64,000 bases of DNA from Muscardinus avellanarius (GCA_963383645.1 OY726557.1:149349860-149413859), one strand, 5' to 3'; positions 1-12,197 are shown, counted from the stretch's first letter. The notes: generated from the sequence alone by a model not told the origin. Translations and numbers: made by a program.

Positions 1-512
1 AAGGTTTGGGAAATTCAACCACACCCTATTTGTTTCAGCTCATGACTAGCTTGTATATTTTCCCAAAGAACTCAGTTGGCAGTCAACCCAGATTAAATAA
101 ATTATGTAAAAAACAGATTGATTTAGAAAAGAATTTAACATGAATAGGGAGAAAATAAGTGCAAACATGGATCTGTGGGTAAACCGAGAAGGACAAAGAC
201 ATTGAATCAGGTTTCTTTAGCTAACTTTAATTCCATCAGGGCACCATGTCTACTCACACAAAACCATATTGCAGGGACTGGTTCAGTACCTGGCCCAAGG
301 AAAGCAATAAAGTATTTGTTAAATTAATTAATAAATAATGAAAAATATAGCTTTGCATTTTAAAATATTGACCCATATTTTAAAGTGTTAATTTTGACAC
401 TTTTTACATAATTTATGTAACCTGGGTTGACTGCCAACCAAGTTATTTGGGAAAATAAACAAGCTACTCATGAGATGAAACAAATAGGATGTGGTTGAAT
501 TTTCCAACCCTT
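1..512. repeat. Long inverted repeat (112-bp arms, 288-bp loop)
   Basis: Positions 1-112 and 401-512 are reverse complements with about 11 mismatches in 112 (roughly 90% identity) and no gaps. The loop, 113-400, is unrelated AT-rich sequence without an open frame. The similarity stops exactly at both inner edges. The left arm begins at the first base of the window, so the repeat may extend further out. This could be a foldback-type DNA transposon fossil with long terminal inverted repeats, or two copies of one repeat in opposite orientation. I do not recognise the family. Confidence 0.8.
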
Positions 513-1240
513 AATGGAAAATTAAATTGAATGACTCTGAATTTTACTCCCGAGTTTATTCCTCTGAACTAGCAGCTCAGGGAGGATATTCACTCTATGT
601 CAATGTCAGATGTCTTACTTTCAAAAATGTTTCAAGAAGTAAAAAGATAATAATAAGCAATATACCTGTCTCTTTTGTGAAAAGCAAATGTTCCCATTAA
701 TTTCGGGCAAGACTTTCATAGGGAAAAGTAGCAATAAGTGGTCCAATTGTCAACACAATGACTGCCTTTAAACAAGGCCTAGCTCACTGAGCACTAAAAG
801 GAAGTTCTCCAATAAAATTAACCTCACGTGGGCCACACAGCAATAGTCTTCAATGATTTTCTTTGCCCTATTCTTGATTTTGTGATTCACTCCAGCCCCA
901 TCTGGCTTTTAACCTTCTTGAATTGTCTACTATTCTCCATAATGATTCACCTGGGGCTTTTCAATACTTACGAATGCACAGAATGTAGCCAAACTGAAGA
1001 GCATCATAGTATAGTTAAAGAGATTGTATCAAGTAATGAAGTAAAGAAAATGGTCCATGCTGGGGCATTTTTATTTCAGCTGTAGACTCTGAAGTTCTTT
1101 ATGTTCTTGTGTTTTGTCCATGCAAAAATATTTGGGTGAGTTTGCCCAGTTCATAGTCCTTTCACAGAAATAAAAACTGTATCACTAAGAAAAGTAATCA
1201 TGTTTTATTATTGTTCCTATTATTATATTTTTCTCTAATC
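513..1240. other. Unannotated AT-rich intergenic sequence
   Basis: No recognisable repeat or gene. An 85-codon frame at 828-1085 opens with GTG rather than ATG, has no recognisable domain and is not credible as a gene. Confidence 0.6.
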
Positions 1241-1650
1241 TGTGTGGGGAAAGTTATTGATATTGAACCCAGGGACATTCTACCACTGAGCTACCAGTGA
1301 GCTACAGCACTATTTTATTTATTTAGTTATTTATTTATATTATTTGATACCAGGGATTGAATCCAGGGGCACTCCACCTGTGAGCTACATTCCCAGACTT
1401 TCTTTTTCTTTTTTTCTTTCTTTTTTTTGAGACAAGATCTAAGTTACTGAGTTTGGCCACAAAAATGGGAACCTCCTGTTTCAGCCTTCCAAGTAGTGGG
1501 ATTATAGGTATGCACCACCATGCTTGGATTTTAATTTTTATTTTGGGACAGGGTCTCACTAAGTTGCCCAGGTTAGCCTAAAACTTGCAGTCCTCCCGCT
1601 TCTGCCTCCCAGTTAGCTAGAATCACAGTAACGCACAATGAGTCTCTCTC
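1241..1650 (-). repeat. Cluster of old B1-dID SINE fragments
   Basis: Three degraded pieces read on the minus strand. They are an ID-like right half (about 1245-1325), a nearly complete dimer (about 1341-1527) and a further left-half fragment (about 1528-1650). Hallmarks are the antisense of the ID A and B boxes (ATTGAACCCAGGG, CTGAGCTAC) and of the B1 start (ACCACCATGC). Many mismatches indicate age. Confidence 0.75.
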
Positions 1651-2329
1651 ATTTTATTTTTATTCAATACACATTTTCACAGTTGTTTTGAGTTTCTCTG
1701 TGAATTTCAACATAAATTCAAACTCTCAGTGTCTCTCCTGAGTTTGGGAGGCTGTGAAGAAATGGGACCTTTTTAAACCAAACGATCTAAATAAATGACA
1801 GAGAGAAGTGATAACATGAGCTCAGCGCTGAGCGCATAATACATATTTAATACATAATTTGAATAAAATTGAATTAATTTATTTAAAGTTCAGTCCTTTA
1901 GTTTTGCATTTTTCTTAACTTCTTTGATTAAAAAGATAATAACTTTTAATAACTCGTGGACTTCTATCTAGCCAAATCATTCATATAATCGTATTCCTCC
2001 TAGGGGGGAAAAAAAATCGTTTACCCATCTTATATGTACATGGGCTCATTTGCATGTAACTTTTTTGATCGTTTTTTAGGAATACCATTTAGAAATGTAT
2101 TTTCTCTAATTACAATACAAAGATTATTAGAGATCATGATTCAAATATAAAGAGTGACAGAGTCGTTCGAATATTTTATTCTAGTTGCCCATTATTAATG
2201 ATTAATGTAGCACTAAAAATAACTAGGGTGCAAAAGTAGTTTTTCATGTATTATTGGTGCTTGCTATTGCTTATTATTATAAGTAACTTGGTAAAAAGAA
2301 GCAATAATGTTGATTTTATTCTATGTATA

Positions 2330-2330
<1 letters not shown>
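1651..2330. other. Unannotated AT-rich intergenic sequence
   Basis: No gene or recognisable repeat seen. AT-rich single-copy DNA. Confidence 0.5.

Positions 2331-2368
<38 letters not shown>
2331..2368. repeat. (ATT)n microsatellite
   Basis: About 12 uninterrupted copies of a TTA/ATT trinucleotide directly abutting the A-rich end (T-rich on this strand) of the minus-strand SINE at 2369. This is the usual birthplace of microsatellites at SINE tails. Confidence 0.9.
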
Positions 2369-2370
<2 letters not shown>

Positions 2371-2823
2371 TTTTGCGGTACCAGGGATGGAACCCAGGGA
2401 CATTGTACCTCTGAACTACACCCCCAGTCCTATTTTTTTTTAGTATATTTATTTATTTTATTTATTTATTTATTTATTTATTTTATTATTATTTTTTTTT
2501 TTTGGTGGTACTGGGGTTCCTAGAAACCCTTCTACCTCCGGGCTACACTCCCAGACCTATTTTATACTTTTTTATTTGGAAACAGGGTCTCTTAAGCCAG
2601 CAAGACTGGCTTCGAACCTGCGCGATCCTCCTGTCTCTGCCTCCCAAGCGCGGGGATTACAAACGTGCGCCACCATGATGGGCAGTGTTTTTATTTTTTG
2701 AAACAGGGTCTCACTGAGTTGCAAAGGGCCTTACTAAGTAGCTAAGGCTGCCTGTGAACTCTGATTCTCTGGTCTCCACCTCCCAAATGCTGGAATTAAA
2801 AGTGTGAGCCACCATGCATGGCC
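2369..2823 (-). repeat. B1-dID SINE split by a younger B1-dID SINE
   Basis: The outer minus-strand element has its ID half at 2369-2440 and its B1 half at 2686-2823. Between them sit an (ATTT)n tract (2443-2490) and a second, younger minus-strand element (2502-2684). The inner copy belongs to the subfamily whose right half ends in a TTCCNGGAAnCCC block; here the motif reads TTCCTAGAA at 2517-2525. It also retains CpGs such as GCGCGGGGATT. The nesting gives relative ages. Confidence 0.8.
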
Positions 2824-2827
2824 TATG

Positions 2828-3052
2828 CTTTTTTTTTTTTTAATTTTCGTTTTGCGGGTCTGGGGGTGCAACTCAGGGGCATTCTATCTCTGAGCTACAC
2901 CCTCTGCCCTATTTTTTATTCTTTATTTTGAAACAGGGTCTCACTGAGCTGCAGAGGGCCTCACCAAGTAAATGAGGCTGTCCGAGAACCGTGATCCTCA
3001 AGTCTCAGCCTCCTGAATGATGAGATTACAATCATGCACCACCACACCCAGC
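2828..3052 (-). repeat. B1-dID SINE
   Basis: Complete dimer on the minus strand. The ID half is at 2855-2910, the A-rich linker at 2912-2930 and the B1 half ends with ACCACCACACCCAGC at 3052. It is of the other subfamily, with a TTGCAGAGGGCC-type linker block. Confidence 0.85.
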
Positions 3053-3061
3053 TGCTATTTA

Positions 3062-3285
3062 TTTATTTATTTTTATTTTTATTTTTATTTTTAGGTGTGG
3101 TACTGGAGGTGGAAGCCAGAGGCTTTCTATACTCCCAGACCTATTTTATATTTTATTTAGAAACAGGGTCTCACTAAATTGTTGAGAGCCTCACTAAGTA
3201 GCTAGGGCTGGCTTTGAACCTTCGCGATCCTCCTGTCTCAGCCTCCCAAGCGCAGGGATTATAAGCGTGCGCCACCACGCCCGGC
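3062..3285 (-). repeat. B1-dID SINE with visible target-site duplication
   Basis: Minus-strand SINE preceded by (ATTT)n/(TTTTA)n, which is its tail. The 15-base string CCCAGCTGCTATTTA stands on both sides (3047-3061 and about 3286-3300), so this copy inserted next to the end of the preceding SINE. CpGs at its B1 end are intact, so it is relatively young. Confidence 0.85.
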
Positions 3286-3300
3286 TCCCAGCTGCTATTT

Positions 3301-4487
3301 ATTCTTAATCATATATTTTCTGCTCTGGCTTACCTCTTTCAAAAGCCAAGCAATAATTCTTAAGCAGAGTGCAGATTATATTTCTCTGGCATATGGATTA
3401 CCACAATTGATAGTAATCAAACATGGCATATAATTTCCATCTACTTCCATTTCAAATGCATAAATACTCTTTCATAAGACATGTATGAGATAAAATTTGG
3501 ACCAAACTAGTGTAAAACCAATGGTTCACCAATGTTTACACTACAATCCCTTAGGGTTTCCATGACCCTAACATGTCCCATAACATTACTACAAAAACTC
3601 AGACTAAGTAACATAACATAGGGGAATGCAGAAGAAAGATCAGTAGCAGGAAACTGTAGGTTAATATCTTTTCAGTAGCCTGTAGCTCAGCACTACCATA
3701 CGTATTCAGGACCTCCTGGGGATGTTCAAGGGCAGCATTCTGCCAGCTACTGAAAGTTGGTGAAATTGTGGTCAGAAAAACAAAGCCATTATTAACAAAT
3801 GAGTAAATAGATCTCTCTATTTAGCACACAGAGACTCAAAATAACAGCACATCTTTCTACACAAGTCATTATAATTCTTAGATGGTTGATTCTAAAATAT
3901 TCCTGACATCTACCTGCACCCATCCCATTAACTCTGAGTTAGCTGGTCCAGTAATATTGGATGCCCAAAACATATAAAGATTCTTCTCTTTGCTTGTCCA
4001 TATCTCTCACTATTTGTCAAATCTGAAGTTAAAATCTGTGTATTGTTTACTTTTGTATCAGTCTTTTATAGAATCACTGGAAATCTGAGTTTCTATACTT
4101 CTAGAATAAAGTTAACAAGTTTACGATGTCATGTGTGCTTTACAATAAAAATTACATAATTTTCTCTATGTGGAGACCTAATAATTTGATGTTGTACTAA
4201 TATAGTATCATAGAATCATTATTTTGTACTAAACATAATATTGTAGAAATTGTGGTCAAAGAAAAATAACAGAATGCTTTCAGAGCAGTCTAAATCATTG
4301 TCTAACAAATATTATTCACTTAAGTCAACTTCAGTTTGAATTTTCTCCTAAATATCTTATTAGAAAAATTCTACAAAAAACCCATACATATCCTTAAACA
4401 TGTGAAAATACTTCTATATTTAGTATTCTATATAAATATGTTGATATTATCTATCATATATTAATATTTTATTAGAAGAATTCTTGA
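3301..4487. other. Unannotated intergenic sequence
   Basis: Single-copy AT-rich DNA; no open frame, RNA gene or repeat family recognised. Confidence 0.5.
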
Positions 4488-4872
4488 ATCTAGGCATGAT
4501 GATACACACTTGTAATCCCAGCTATTCAGGAGGCTGAGGGAGGAGGATCCCTTGAGATTATGATTTCATGATCAGCCTAAACAACACAGCAAGACTCTGT
4601 CTCCTAAATTTAAAATACAGGGGATGTATCATATTATTTTTTAGGACTTAAAAATATTTTACCAGATCTTCATTTGTGTGTGAGTGAGTGTATGTATGTG
4701 TGTGTGTGCACGTGTGTGTGTGTGTGTGTGTTGCTAGGGGTTGAACCCAATAACATTCCTCCTAAGTTGCTGCCAAACACATTGAGAAGTTGAGGCTAGC
4801 TTCAAACCTGTGGTTCTCCTGTCTCAGCCTCCCAAGCACTGGGATTACAGGGATGTGCCACAAGGCCAGGTC
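4488..4872. repeat. Old B1 half (+), (GT)n, and old SINE (-)
   Basis: A plus-strand B1-like monomer occupies about 4493-4620, with recognisable TGTAATCCCAGCTATTCAGGAGGCTGAG. A (TG)n tract at 4677-4731 follows, interrupted by CACG. A degraded minus-strand dimer then runs to about 4872, ending GGGATTACAGGGATGTGCC. Confidence 0.75.
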
Positions 4873-5930
4873 TTCATTTTTAATTCAGCCTTGAATTTCA
4901 TGTGAATTTAGGATTGACCCCACTGAACTAAAAAATGGCTGTGAGCTAAACAGAAGTAAGTTATTGTTTCCCTCATTAACTCTGAGTTTCTCTTCAACAT
5001 GAAAATGCTGATGTCTTGATAATTATTCTACCGCCAGACTGACAACAAACTCTAATTTTTATAATGGCAAATTGTATTTATTTTTGTTTATATAATTTCA
5101 CTTTCTCATGTTGTCTCTAAGGCCCCTTAAGCCTCCTGGAAAATTGATTTAAAATGGTAGAGCCCTAACTGGGGTATTGTAAATTGCTTTGCACCTAGAG
5201 CCATCACTGTGCATGACACCCAGGCACATGGAAGCTGGGGAAGTATCACAGCAGAAGTTTTCTCCAGATGCCCTTCCCTCGCACTCTGAGCCAGGACTCA
5301 TGACTCCATAAGGCTGTTATCCAGACAAACAGCTGGCTGCACAATCTCCTTCTGATTCCATCATTTTTGGTCTTTGCTAAGTCCTAGGTCATGGTACTCA
5401 TATAATCATGATGACTTTGCTTCCCATTTTTTATATCTCTTTATTAATGTTTTTTGTAAATAGTAATTGGTTCTGTTGTTTGGAAAGGTGTTTCAAGCAT
5501 AGAAGAGCTAAATGCCATAATTAGAAAGCCTTCTTTCTACTTGGCTGTATAGAAATGTGTCAGAAGCCATTGTCCAGAAGCCATTGATAGCTGCTTCTCC
5601 CCTCAGACCTCAGAGCTCATCTTGTTGAGAATGCACCATTCCAGGGCTCCAGATAATCATCCAGATAAATTCTGCTTCAGAATTTAGCCAGAATACTACA
5701 CTTTGTCCCACCCATCCAGGCCATCAATTTGTTGATTTATTTATCATCTCCTTTTCTTGATGAGAGTTTTGACTTTTTCCCAATGCCTCATTGCGCTAAA
5801 GACTGACTGCTTAAGTCTGGTGCTAAGAGATGCTAATACAGATACAATAGTCCTGGCAGTTAATCAAAGTCTTGTATGCATGAAGGAAGCTGGGCACTGT
5901 TAGCACTGCACTCTGCAAATGGACTGAGGC
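4873..5930. other. Unannotated intergenic sequence
   Basis: No gene or repeat family recognised. The block at about 5120-5420 is less AT-rich than its surroundings and could be an old conserved element, but I cannot tell from one sequence. A short direct duplication (CCAGAAGCCATTG) lies near 5560-5590. Confidence 0.4.
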
Positions 5931-5944
5931 AAATGAGTGGAGCT

Positions 5945-6190
5945 TTGAAAGGCAGCATAATATGGATATGAGTACCAACTTTCTATAGACCTGAATGTGA
6001 GCTCTGACTTAACTCTGTGATAATCATCTGACCTTGGTAAAGACATTTGAGCTGGCTGGGCCATAGTGTTCTTTATTGTAAAGAAAGACAAATACTTGCA
6101 TTTAGCTCAACTGGCTGAGATGAGAAATATGGTAATTCGTGAATGTCAATTTCTCAGTGGACTGCCTGAAACACAGAAAATACTACAAAA
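5945..6190 (+). repeat. MIR SINE fossil
   Basis: The order of weakly preserved MIR segments is correct: a GGCAGCATAATATGGATATGAG start, a CTGACCTTGGTAAAGACATTTGAG core and a tail resembling the MIR 'cctcatctgtaaa' block. Divergence is high, as expected of an ancient mammalian element. Confidence 0.6.
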
Positions 6191-6778
6191 ATGTAGCAAT
6201 TATAATTACCAGGAAATGTAAAATGTTCCAATCATTGGCTCTGCATAGAGTTCTCCAGTTACACCAATACAAGCTTCTAGTTTGCCACCACTAGTAGTAC
6301 TCTTTATGGTACAAAAACAATTAGAAACTACCTTACCTTAAATATAATGACAATATTGAAGGATATTCAGAAATAAAAAGCAAAGCAAGTATCTGTAAAT
6401 GAAAAATAACTCTGTTTATAAAATGATAGATTACCGTCAAAAAGCTGACATGAACCAAACAAAGACTTGTCAATTGAAAACTTGGGCAAACAAGCTGGCT
6501 TTTCTTAATTCTGAGCATATCTGAATTTGGAGGATGGCTGTTGTGCAATTGAGAGTCATTTTTCTTGATATGCCAAACTTTCTAAGAAGACTGTCACTTG
6601 TACTTATTTCTCAAGTAAAGCACAGTGCCTTTAGGGGAAATCTACAATTTGAGTCACACATTTTTATTAGAATTTCACACAGTTCCACTTCGATGTCATG
6701 CTTTTCTACCTTCTTGATTTTGCCCATGTAAATGCTTCAGAAGGAACATACTTACACTGATTTCTAGATGCATAATAC

Positions 6779-7221
6779 CTCTCATCCTTCAGGGTCCATA
6801 ACCAATGCCTTCACTATCATGAAGTCCTTCCCAATTCCCTTCAGCACTCCAGTTGATGTCACACACAGCGCCCCCAATTATACTCCCATAGCACTTGATC
6901 TGTCCGTGCCTTATCAGAAATAACACATTTGACTTTATGGACCACTGATCTACATACTTTCTTTTACTTCTTGTCATATGTTATTTAATGACAGGTTTTT
7001 CTTTTCATGCAACATTGAAGTCTCAAGATTCTTAGTAATATTCTTCCAGTCCTGTATAGGCTCAAGAAATGTTTGAAGAATACAAAATTTTATCAGACTG
7101 TATAGCCTTCAGATTCCATTTTCCTAAAGTGAAATATTATGTGAAATTTGCTAAGGACAGAATTGAGTACAATGTGGCACAGAAAGTAGGTGCTCAATAG
7201 GTATTTGTTGAATGAAAGAGT
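6779..7221 (+). repeat. L2 LINE 3' end
   Basis: The segment runs from a CTTCAGGGTCC...ATGAAGTCCTTCCC block to the L2 terminal signature GTAGGTGCTCAATAGGTATTTGTTGAATGAA at 7186-7218. Both match the known L2 3' region in order and orientation. Confidence 0.75.
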
Positions 7222-7310
7222 AGATGGTACATCTATATGACCTATGGTCATGTTTCCTTTTCTTTTTCTCCTCTTCTTTCCTTCCTTCATCCTTTATTTT
7301 CTTTCTTTTT

Positions 7311-7517
7311 TCTTTTTTTTTTTTTGTGGTCCTGGGTATTAAATCTAGGGGCATTCTGCATTTGGGCTATGCCTCCCATCCCTTTTTTATTTTTTTGTTT
7401 TTGTTTTGAAATGGGGTCTTGCTAGGTTGCTGCAAGTCTGACCTCCAACCTGTGATCCTTCTGTCTCAGCTTCCCAGATACTCGGATCACAGTTATGTGC
7501 CACCTTATTGGCTTGGA
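7311..7517 (-). repeat. B1-dID SINE
   Basis: Minus-strand dimer following a CT-rich tract (7255-7325). The ID half is at 7326-7385 and the B1 half at 7405-7517. Moderately diverged. Confidence 0.75.
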
Positions 7518-8094
7518 GTTTCAATTAGAAGGAGTCTCAGTTAGATTTTGAGATAATAACCAGAAGTACCTATAGAACTTGCTTGGCGGGCCTATAAGAA
7601 GTGGGAAGACAGCTGGAAGCATTAATATGCAGAAGCCACACAACAGCACTGAAACATAATGAAAAGTGTGATAAAAATGCTTCTTTCTTAATTCAGCAAT
7701 ATTTTATTTTGCCCCCTATTCATTAGGCATTTACCTTCTTAATAAATGTTAATTTGTATGCATATTACCTCCTGAAATTTTAAATGAAAGTGATTATTAA
7801 AAATCATATTAAATTTTACATGCTTGAAAATGCACCATAAAAGTTTATAAGTCAGTGGCTATCTCATATTACACATGTGAGATGTTTACAAGTTGGACAT
7901 AATTACACAAAGCTTTTGATGCTTACTGTGTATGAGGTCCTTCAATAATTAAAAGGAACATATGGCATGACAAATGTGACATATATGTACAATAAAACTG
8001 CAATTTACTATAATGCTCTGAAAATATGTTCATCCCATTAGCTGAATTATATGGGTAACTGAAAATTAAGCAGAAAATATTTTTCCCCTGGAAT
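7518..8094. other. Unannotated AT-rich intergenic sequence
   Basis: No gene or repeat family recognised. Confidence 0.5.
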
Positions 8095-8255
8095 CATTGT
8101 TAGAACTGCAACTGACTGCATCAATAACATCCTAACTGGTCCATTTATCTTCCAGCCCTGTCCTCCTGCCACCTACACTGCCTCACAATAGCTAGAAATT
8201 ATTCTAAGACATAGGCATTAAATTGTTATTCCCAATGCATTAAAGTTAAAATTCA
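8095..8255 (+). repeat. Possible L2 fragment
   Basis: A pyrimidine-rich block (CCAGCCCTGTCCTCCTGCCACCTACACTGCC) resembles the internal part of the L2 3' region. Weak, and based on pattern only. Confidence 0.35.
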
Positions 8256-8319
8256 AAGTTGTTTTTTTTTTTTTACCATGGGGGATTATCATGGGTAAGA
8301 ATCATAACTGTAGGTCATA

Positions 8320-8438
8320 CTAAGTGGTGGACTGCATATTAAAGTTACCTGAGGAACATCAAACTAGTCTGATGCTTGGTTGCCCCCACCCCAGAGGTTC
8401 TGAGTAGGTTGGGAATGGGGCTCAAGTATGGACATCAT
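8320..8438. mobile_element. MER5-type hAT DNA transposon fossil
   Basis: GTTACCTGAGGAACATCAAAC followed by TGCCCCCACCCCAGAGGTTCTGAGTAGG corresponds to the interior of MER5A/MER5B (hAT-Charlie, non-autonomous). Termini are not clear. Confidence 0.6.
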
Positions 8439-8439
8439 T

Positions 8440-8910
8440 TTTTTTTAATTTTTACTTTGAAACAGGATCTCATGGAGTTGCTCAGAGTCTCACTAAGTTC
8501 CTGAGGCTGTACTGTGACCCTTCTGTACCTTAACAAGTACCAAGATTAGTAAAGGCAGGTACCACCAGGCCAAATTTTGTCTTTATTTTGAAAGGAAATG
8601 AACAATTCCTGATGCGTTTTATACAGCAAAGTTAGCTCTCACATAAAATTTGTGTAAATAAGAAGATTTATCTTTAGAAAGGTAATGAGAGTAACAAGAA
8701 AAGATGAAGGAAGAGAATCCCCCTTAGCATGACTTTGTGAGTAGAAAGGTCAAAGTAAAAAAGGAGGTTCACAGCCAGCCTCAGCTATTTAGTAAGGCCC
8801 TCGCATTTTAGTGAGACCTTGCTTCAAATATAAAAAGAATAAAAAGTAGGGTTGGGGTGCAGCTTTGAGATAGAATGCTCCTGGGTTCCATCCCAAGTAC
8901 TGAAAAAAAA
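8440..8910. repeat. Two old SINE fragments, opposite orientation
   Basis: A minus-strand B1 half at about 8445-8572 is followed by a plus-strand fragment at about 8757-8910. The plus-strand fragment keeps the B1 end (CAGCCTCAGCTATTTAGTAAGG) and the ID half with its poly-A. A perfect 22-bp palindrome centred on TATATATA lies just beyond, at 8922-8943. Confidence 0.7.
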
Positions 8911-8954
8911 TTATATATATATTGAGTTATATATATAACTCAAAATGGATTGAA

Positions 8955-10400
8955 TATTTAAATATAAGACATAAAACTTTGAAATTACTAAAAAACAATC
9001 AGCAAATGGTTTATAATATTGGTCTGGACAATTTTTTTTTTAGAAAACCTCAAAAGCACAGACAACAAAGGCAAATATAGACAAATGAGATTACTAAAAG
9101 GCTTCTGCATTGCAAAGGAATCAATCAAAACATTGAAGAGAATGGTAGAAAACCTACAGAATGAGAAAAAATACTTTCAAACTGTACATCTGAATGAGGG
9201 GTTACTATCCAGATAAAGAACCTAAACTCAACAGAAAAACAAGACCCAAATAGTCCAATTAAGAAATGGGCAATAGATCTGAATATACATTTCTCAGAGA
9301 AGATATACAGATGCCCAACAAGTAAATCCTGGAAGTACAAATAAAAAACACAGTGGGGTATAATTTTTATCATGGTTAGAATGAATTTTTGGCAAATAAA
9401 TACATAACAAATACTGACCAGGATACAGAGATGGTTTACTCTTATAGACTGTTGGTGAGTATAAAAAGTAATACAACTGTTATAAAAAACAATAATGAAG
9501 CCGGGCATGGTGGTGCATGCTTGTAATCCCCGCACTTGGGAGGCGGAGACAGGAGGATCGTGCAGGTTCCAAGAGCCGTGCTGGCTTTAGAGACCTTGTT
9601 TCCAAATAAAAAAGTATAAAAAAAATAGGTCTGGGAGTGTAGCCCGGAGGTAGAAGGGTTTCCAGGAACCCCAGGATCATCAAAAAACAAACAAACAAAC
9701 AAAACAATAATAAAGTTCCTTAAAAAACCCAAAATAGGATTACCACATGATCCAGATATCCTACTGGATGTATATTAAAGGAAATGGAATCAGTATGTGG
9801 AGGAGACATTTCACTCCCATGTTCATTGCACCATTTGTCACAATAGCCAACAGATGGACTCAAACAAGGTGTCCATCAGGGGAAGAATAAAGAAACTAAG
9901 AAACTGGTAAACATCTGTAATGGAATGCAAGGAATCCTCTAAAAAGAAGGAAATCCTGGCATTTGTGACAACAGGATAAACCTGGAGGACATTATGTTCC
10001 ATGAAGTCAGGCAGGCACAGAAGAACAATAAACAACCTTAATCATAAGTAAAATCTGAAACTGTTGATCTCTTACAAGTAGAAGGTAGAGTGGCATTTCT
10101 AGAGGCTGGAAAGGATGGGGGCATGGGGAGAGGTTGATCAAAACGGGTACCAAGTTACAATTAGACAGGAGGAACAAGTTCTGGTGTTCTGTTGTGTTGT
10201 ATGGTGACTACAATCAACAAAAATGTATCGACTATTTAAAAAATGACTAGGATTTTGCATGTCCCCATCTCAAGTAAATGATAAATATTTGCGGTGATGA
10301 ATATGCTAGCTGTGATTATTGGATCACTGCAAAAATGTAAATGTATGTAAAAACATCAAAATATATGCCATAGATATTTAGAATTATTGTGTCCATTAAA
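8955..10400 (+). mobile_element. Old L1 LINE, ORF2 C-terminal end and 3' UTR
   Basis: The 5' boundary is truncated. ORF2-derived blocks run in order, including CTATCCAGATAAAGAACC, AAATGGGCAATAGATCTGAATA and the CCACATGATCC...CAACAGATGG...GTCCATCAGG stretch. They are followed by an L1 3' UTR with TACAAGTAGAAGGTAGAGTGGC and GGTGATGAATATGCTAG. Reading frames are broken throughout. A young SINE interrupts it at 9498-9705. It resembles the old L1M-type rather than the young family at 20 and 34 kb. Confidence 0.8.
9498..9705 (+). repeat. B1-dID SINE inside an L1
   Basis: Full dimer starting GCCGGGCATGGTGG and ending in an (AAAC)n-like tail. An approximate duplication (AAAACAATAAT) on each side supports insertion into the older L1. 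It belongs to the TTCCAGGAA subfamily (motif at 9660-9668). Confidence 0.9.
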
Positions 10401-10416
10401 AATAAAATAACATTTT

Positions 10417-10650
10417 AGCTGGGCGGGGTGGTTCATGCTTGTAATCCCAGCATTTGGGAGACTGAGACGGGAGGATCGCAGTTTGAGGCCAGCCTCAGCT
10501 ACTTAGTGAGGTCCTTTGCAACTCAGTGAGATCCTGTTTAAAAAAAAAAAAAGAATAAAAAATAGGGCTGGGGCTATAGCTCGGAATTAGAATGCCCCTG
10601 AGTTCCATGCCCAGTACCGCAAAAAAAATAAATAAAAATAAAATAAATAA
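10417..10650 (+). repeat. B1-dID SINE
   Basis: Complete plus-strand dimer. B1 half 10417-10540, A-rich linker, ID half 10563-10620 with GGGGCTATAGCTCGGAATTAG, then an (AATAAA)n tail. Confidence 0.9.
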
Positions 10651-10699
10651 AATTTTAAATGTAACAAATAAAATATTAAGTGTTAGAAATCCATTATAT

Positions 10700-10935
10700 T
10701 CTTTATTAATCCTTCAGAATTCAACCTCTTTTAATAAGCCTGATAAAAAGTAGACAAATAAGGACAAAAGAAGTTTGGATGTCGGATATTGAAACACAGA
10801 CAGAAGGAAGAAGTTCTTGTGTTCTGTAGCACGGGGGGATGACCAGAGTTTACAACAATGTGTTATATAAGATTTGCAAGAAAGGAGGGAGTTTGAATGT
10901 TCCGGATACAACAGAATAATAAGGATGAAAAATGC
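10700..10935 (+). repeat. Old L1 3' UTR fragment (tentative)
   Basis: The segment GATGACCAGAGTTTACAACAATGTG...GAGTTTGAATGTTCCGGATAC follows the same pattern as the L1 3' UTR at 10160-10300 and other ancient L1 tails. High divergence. Confidence 0.5.
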
Positions 10936-12150
10936 TATTTAATTTGATTGGCGCATGCAGTATGCATATGTTGAAATAGCATTCTGAACTTCATTAATCA
11001 AAAACGTAGAATGGCATACATACTTTTAAGCCTAAATATATTGCAATAAAGAAATGATGTTTGAGGAATGGATGTGTTTACCTTGATTTAGACATTAAGT
11101 AATGTATACATATCCTGAAACATCATATGCTACACCACAAATATTCTTGTTATATTTTTATATCTCAGTTAAAATAATTTTAAATTTAAAAAATACTTCA
11201 CAATATTTCATTCTCAGAAATTTTAATTTCATACAATAATGTTTTGATAATTAGGAGATTATATTTTGTATGATTATTGTTTAAATTTAGAAATTGGGTT
11301 TAAAAATTGAGAGTGAAGCTCTTTAGGAGGCAAAGTATTAAAAATAAACTCAGGATAAATAATATGCAAGTCTATATCTTCTATTTCTCTACAAATTAGC
11401 AGTAAATCCAGATGGAAGAAATATAGATTATTAAATTTTACATGAGAGTACCCAAAAATATCCATCTGCCATAAGATACCAGGGATTGGCTTAAAATTTC
11501 TATCTAATCTTCAGTTAGTAGTCTATTGCCTGTGAGCCGATTTGGGCCCAGAACCTGTTTTGAAAAGAGTTTCCTGCTTTTAAAAGCCTAAGCATAATCT
11601 ATGGTTATGTTCATTCCAAAGTAAAAAGCAGACTGGAAAATGCAGGTCAGCTATAGATCTAGAAAAAGACAGAAGTAGATCATATGAACTAATGGTGAGG
11701 TTATATAAAGTAGTTTATCATGGGGATCAAATGAATAGTATGCTGGACATTTCCTATTCCAATAAAGTTTAAAATGATATCTGAGACATTAATTGAAAAG
11801 ATAATTTAAGAAGAGAAATGTAAAAAAAATATAACAGGTAAATATTAAGCATTGTTTGGGACTCAAAAGTGTAAATTAAAATTTTTACCTATCTTAAAGG
11901 AAAGTTGCACTGAAACACAACCATTCTTCTTCACTTACATATTGCCTGTGAATACTCTTATGCTACAATGGTAGGTAGAGTTCAATATTTGTGACAGAAA
12001 CTATATGGATAAAAACCTAAAATATTAACTGTGTGTTCCCTCTAAGAAATAACTGTCAACAATTTAGCTAGTGAGCAAAGTTTTCTCTATAAAGTTCCAA
12101 TTAAAGTGAAAATTGATTGGCTGAGAGGGGTAATGCATTATGTTATGGTC
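10936..12150. other. Unannotated AT-rich intergenic sequence
   Basis: About 1.2 kb without a recognisable repeat, open reading frame of note or RNA gene. Confidence 0.5.
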
Positions 12151-12197
12151 ACTGCTTAATAAGCAGCACACATATAGTGTGTTAAGAGTACAAGCTC

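Noticed and set aside
1..512. piggyBac-type element because TTAA follows the right arm (511-514)
   Set aside because: The arm read from outside would start GGG, whereas piggyBac ends start CCC, and the left flank is outside the window; TTAA is also common in AT-rich DNA.
9125..9535. 136-codon minus-strand frame
   Set aside because: It is antisense to old L1 ORF2 and runs into a SINE; no independent homology.
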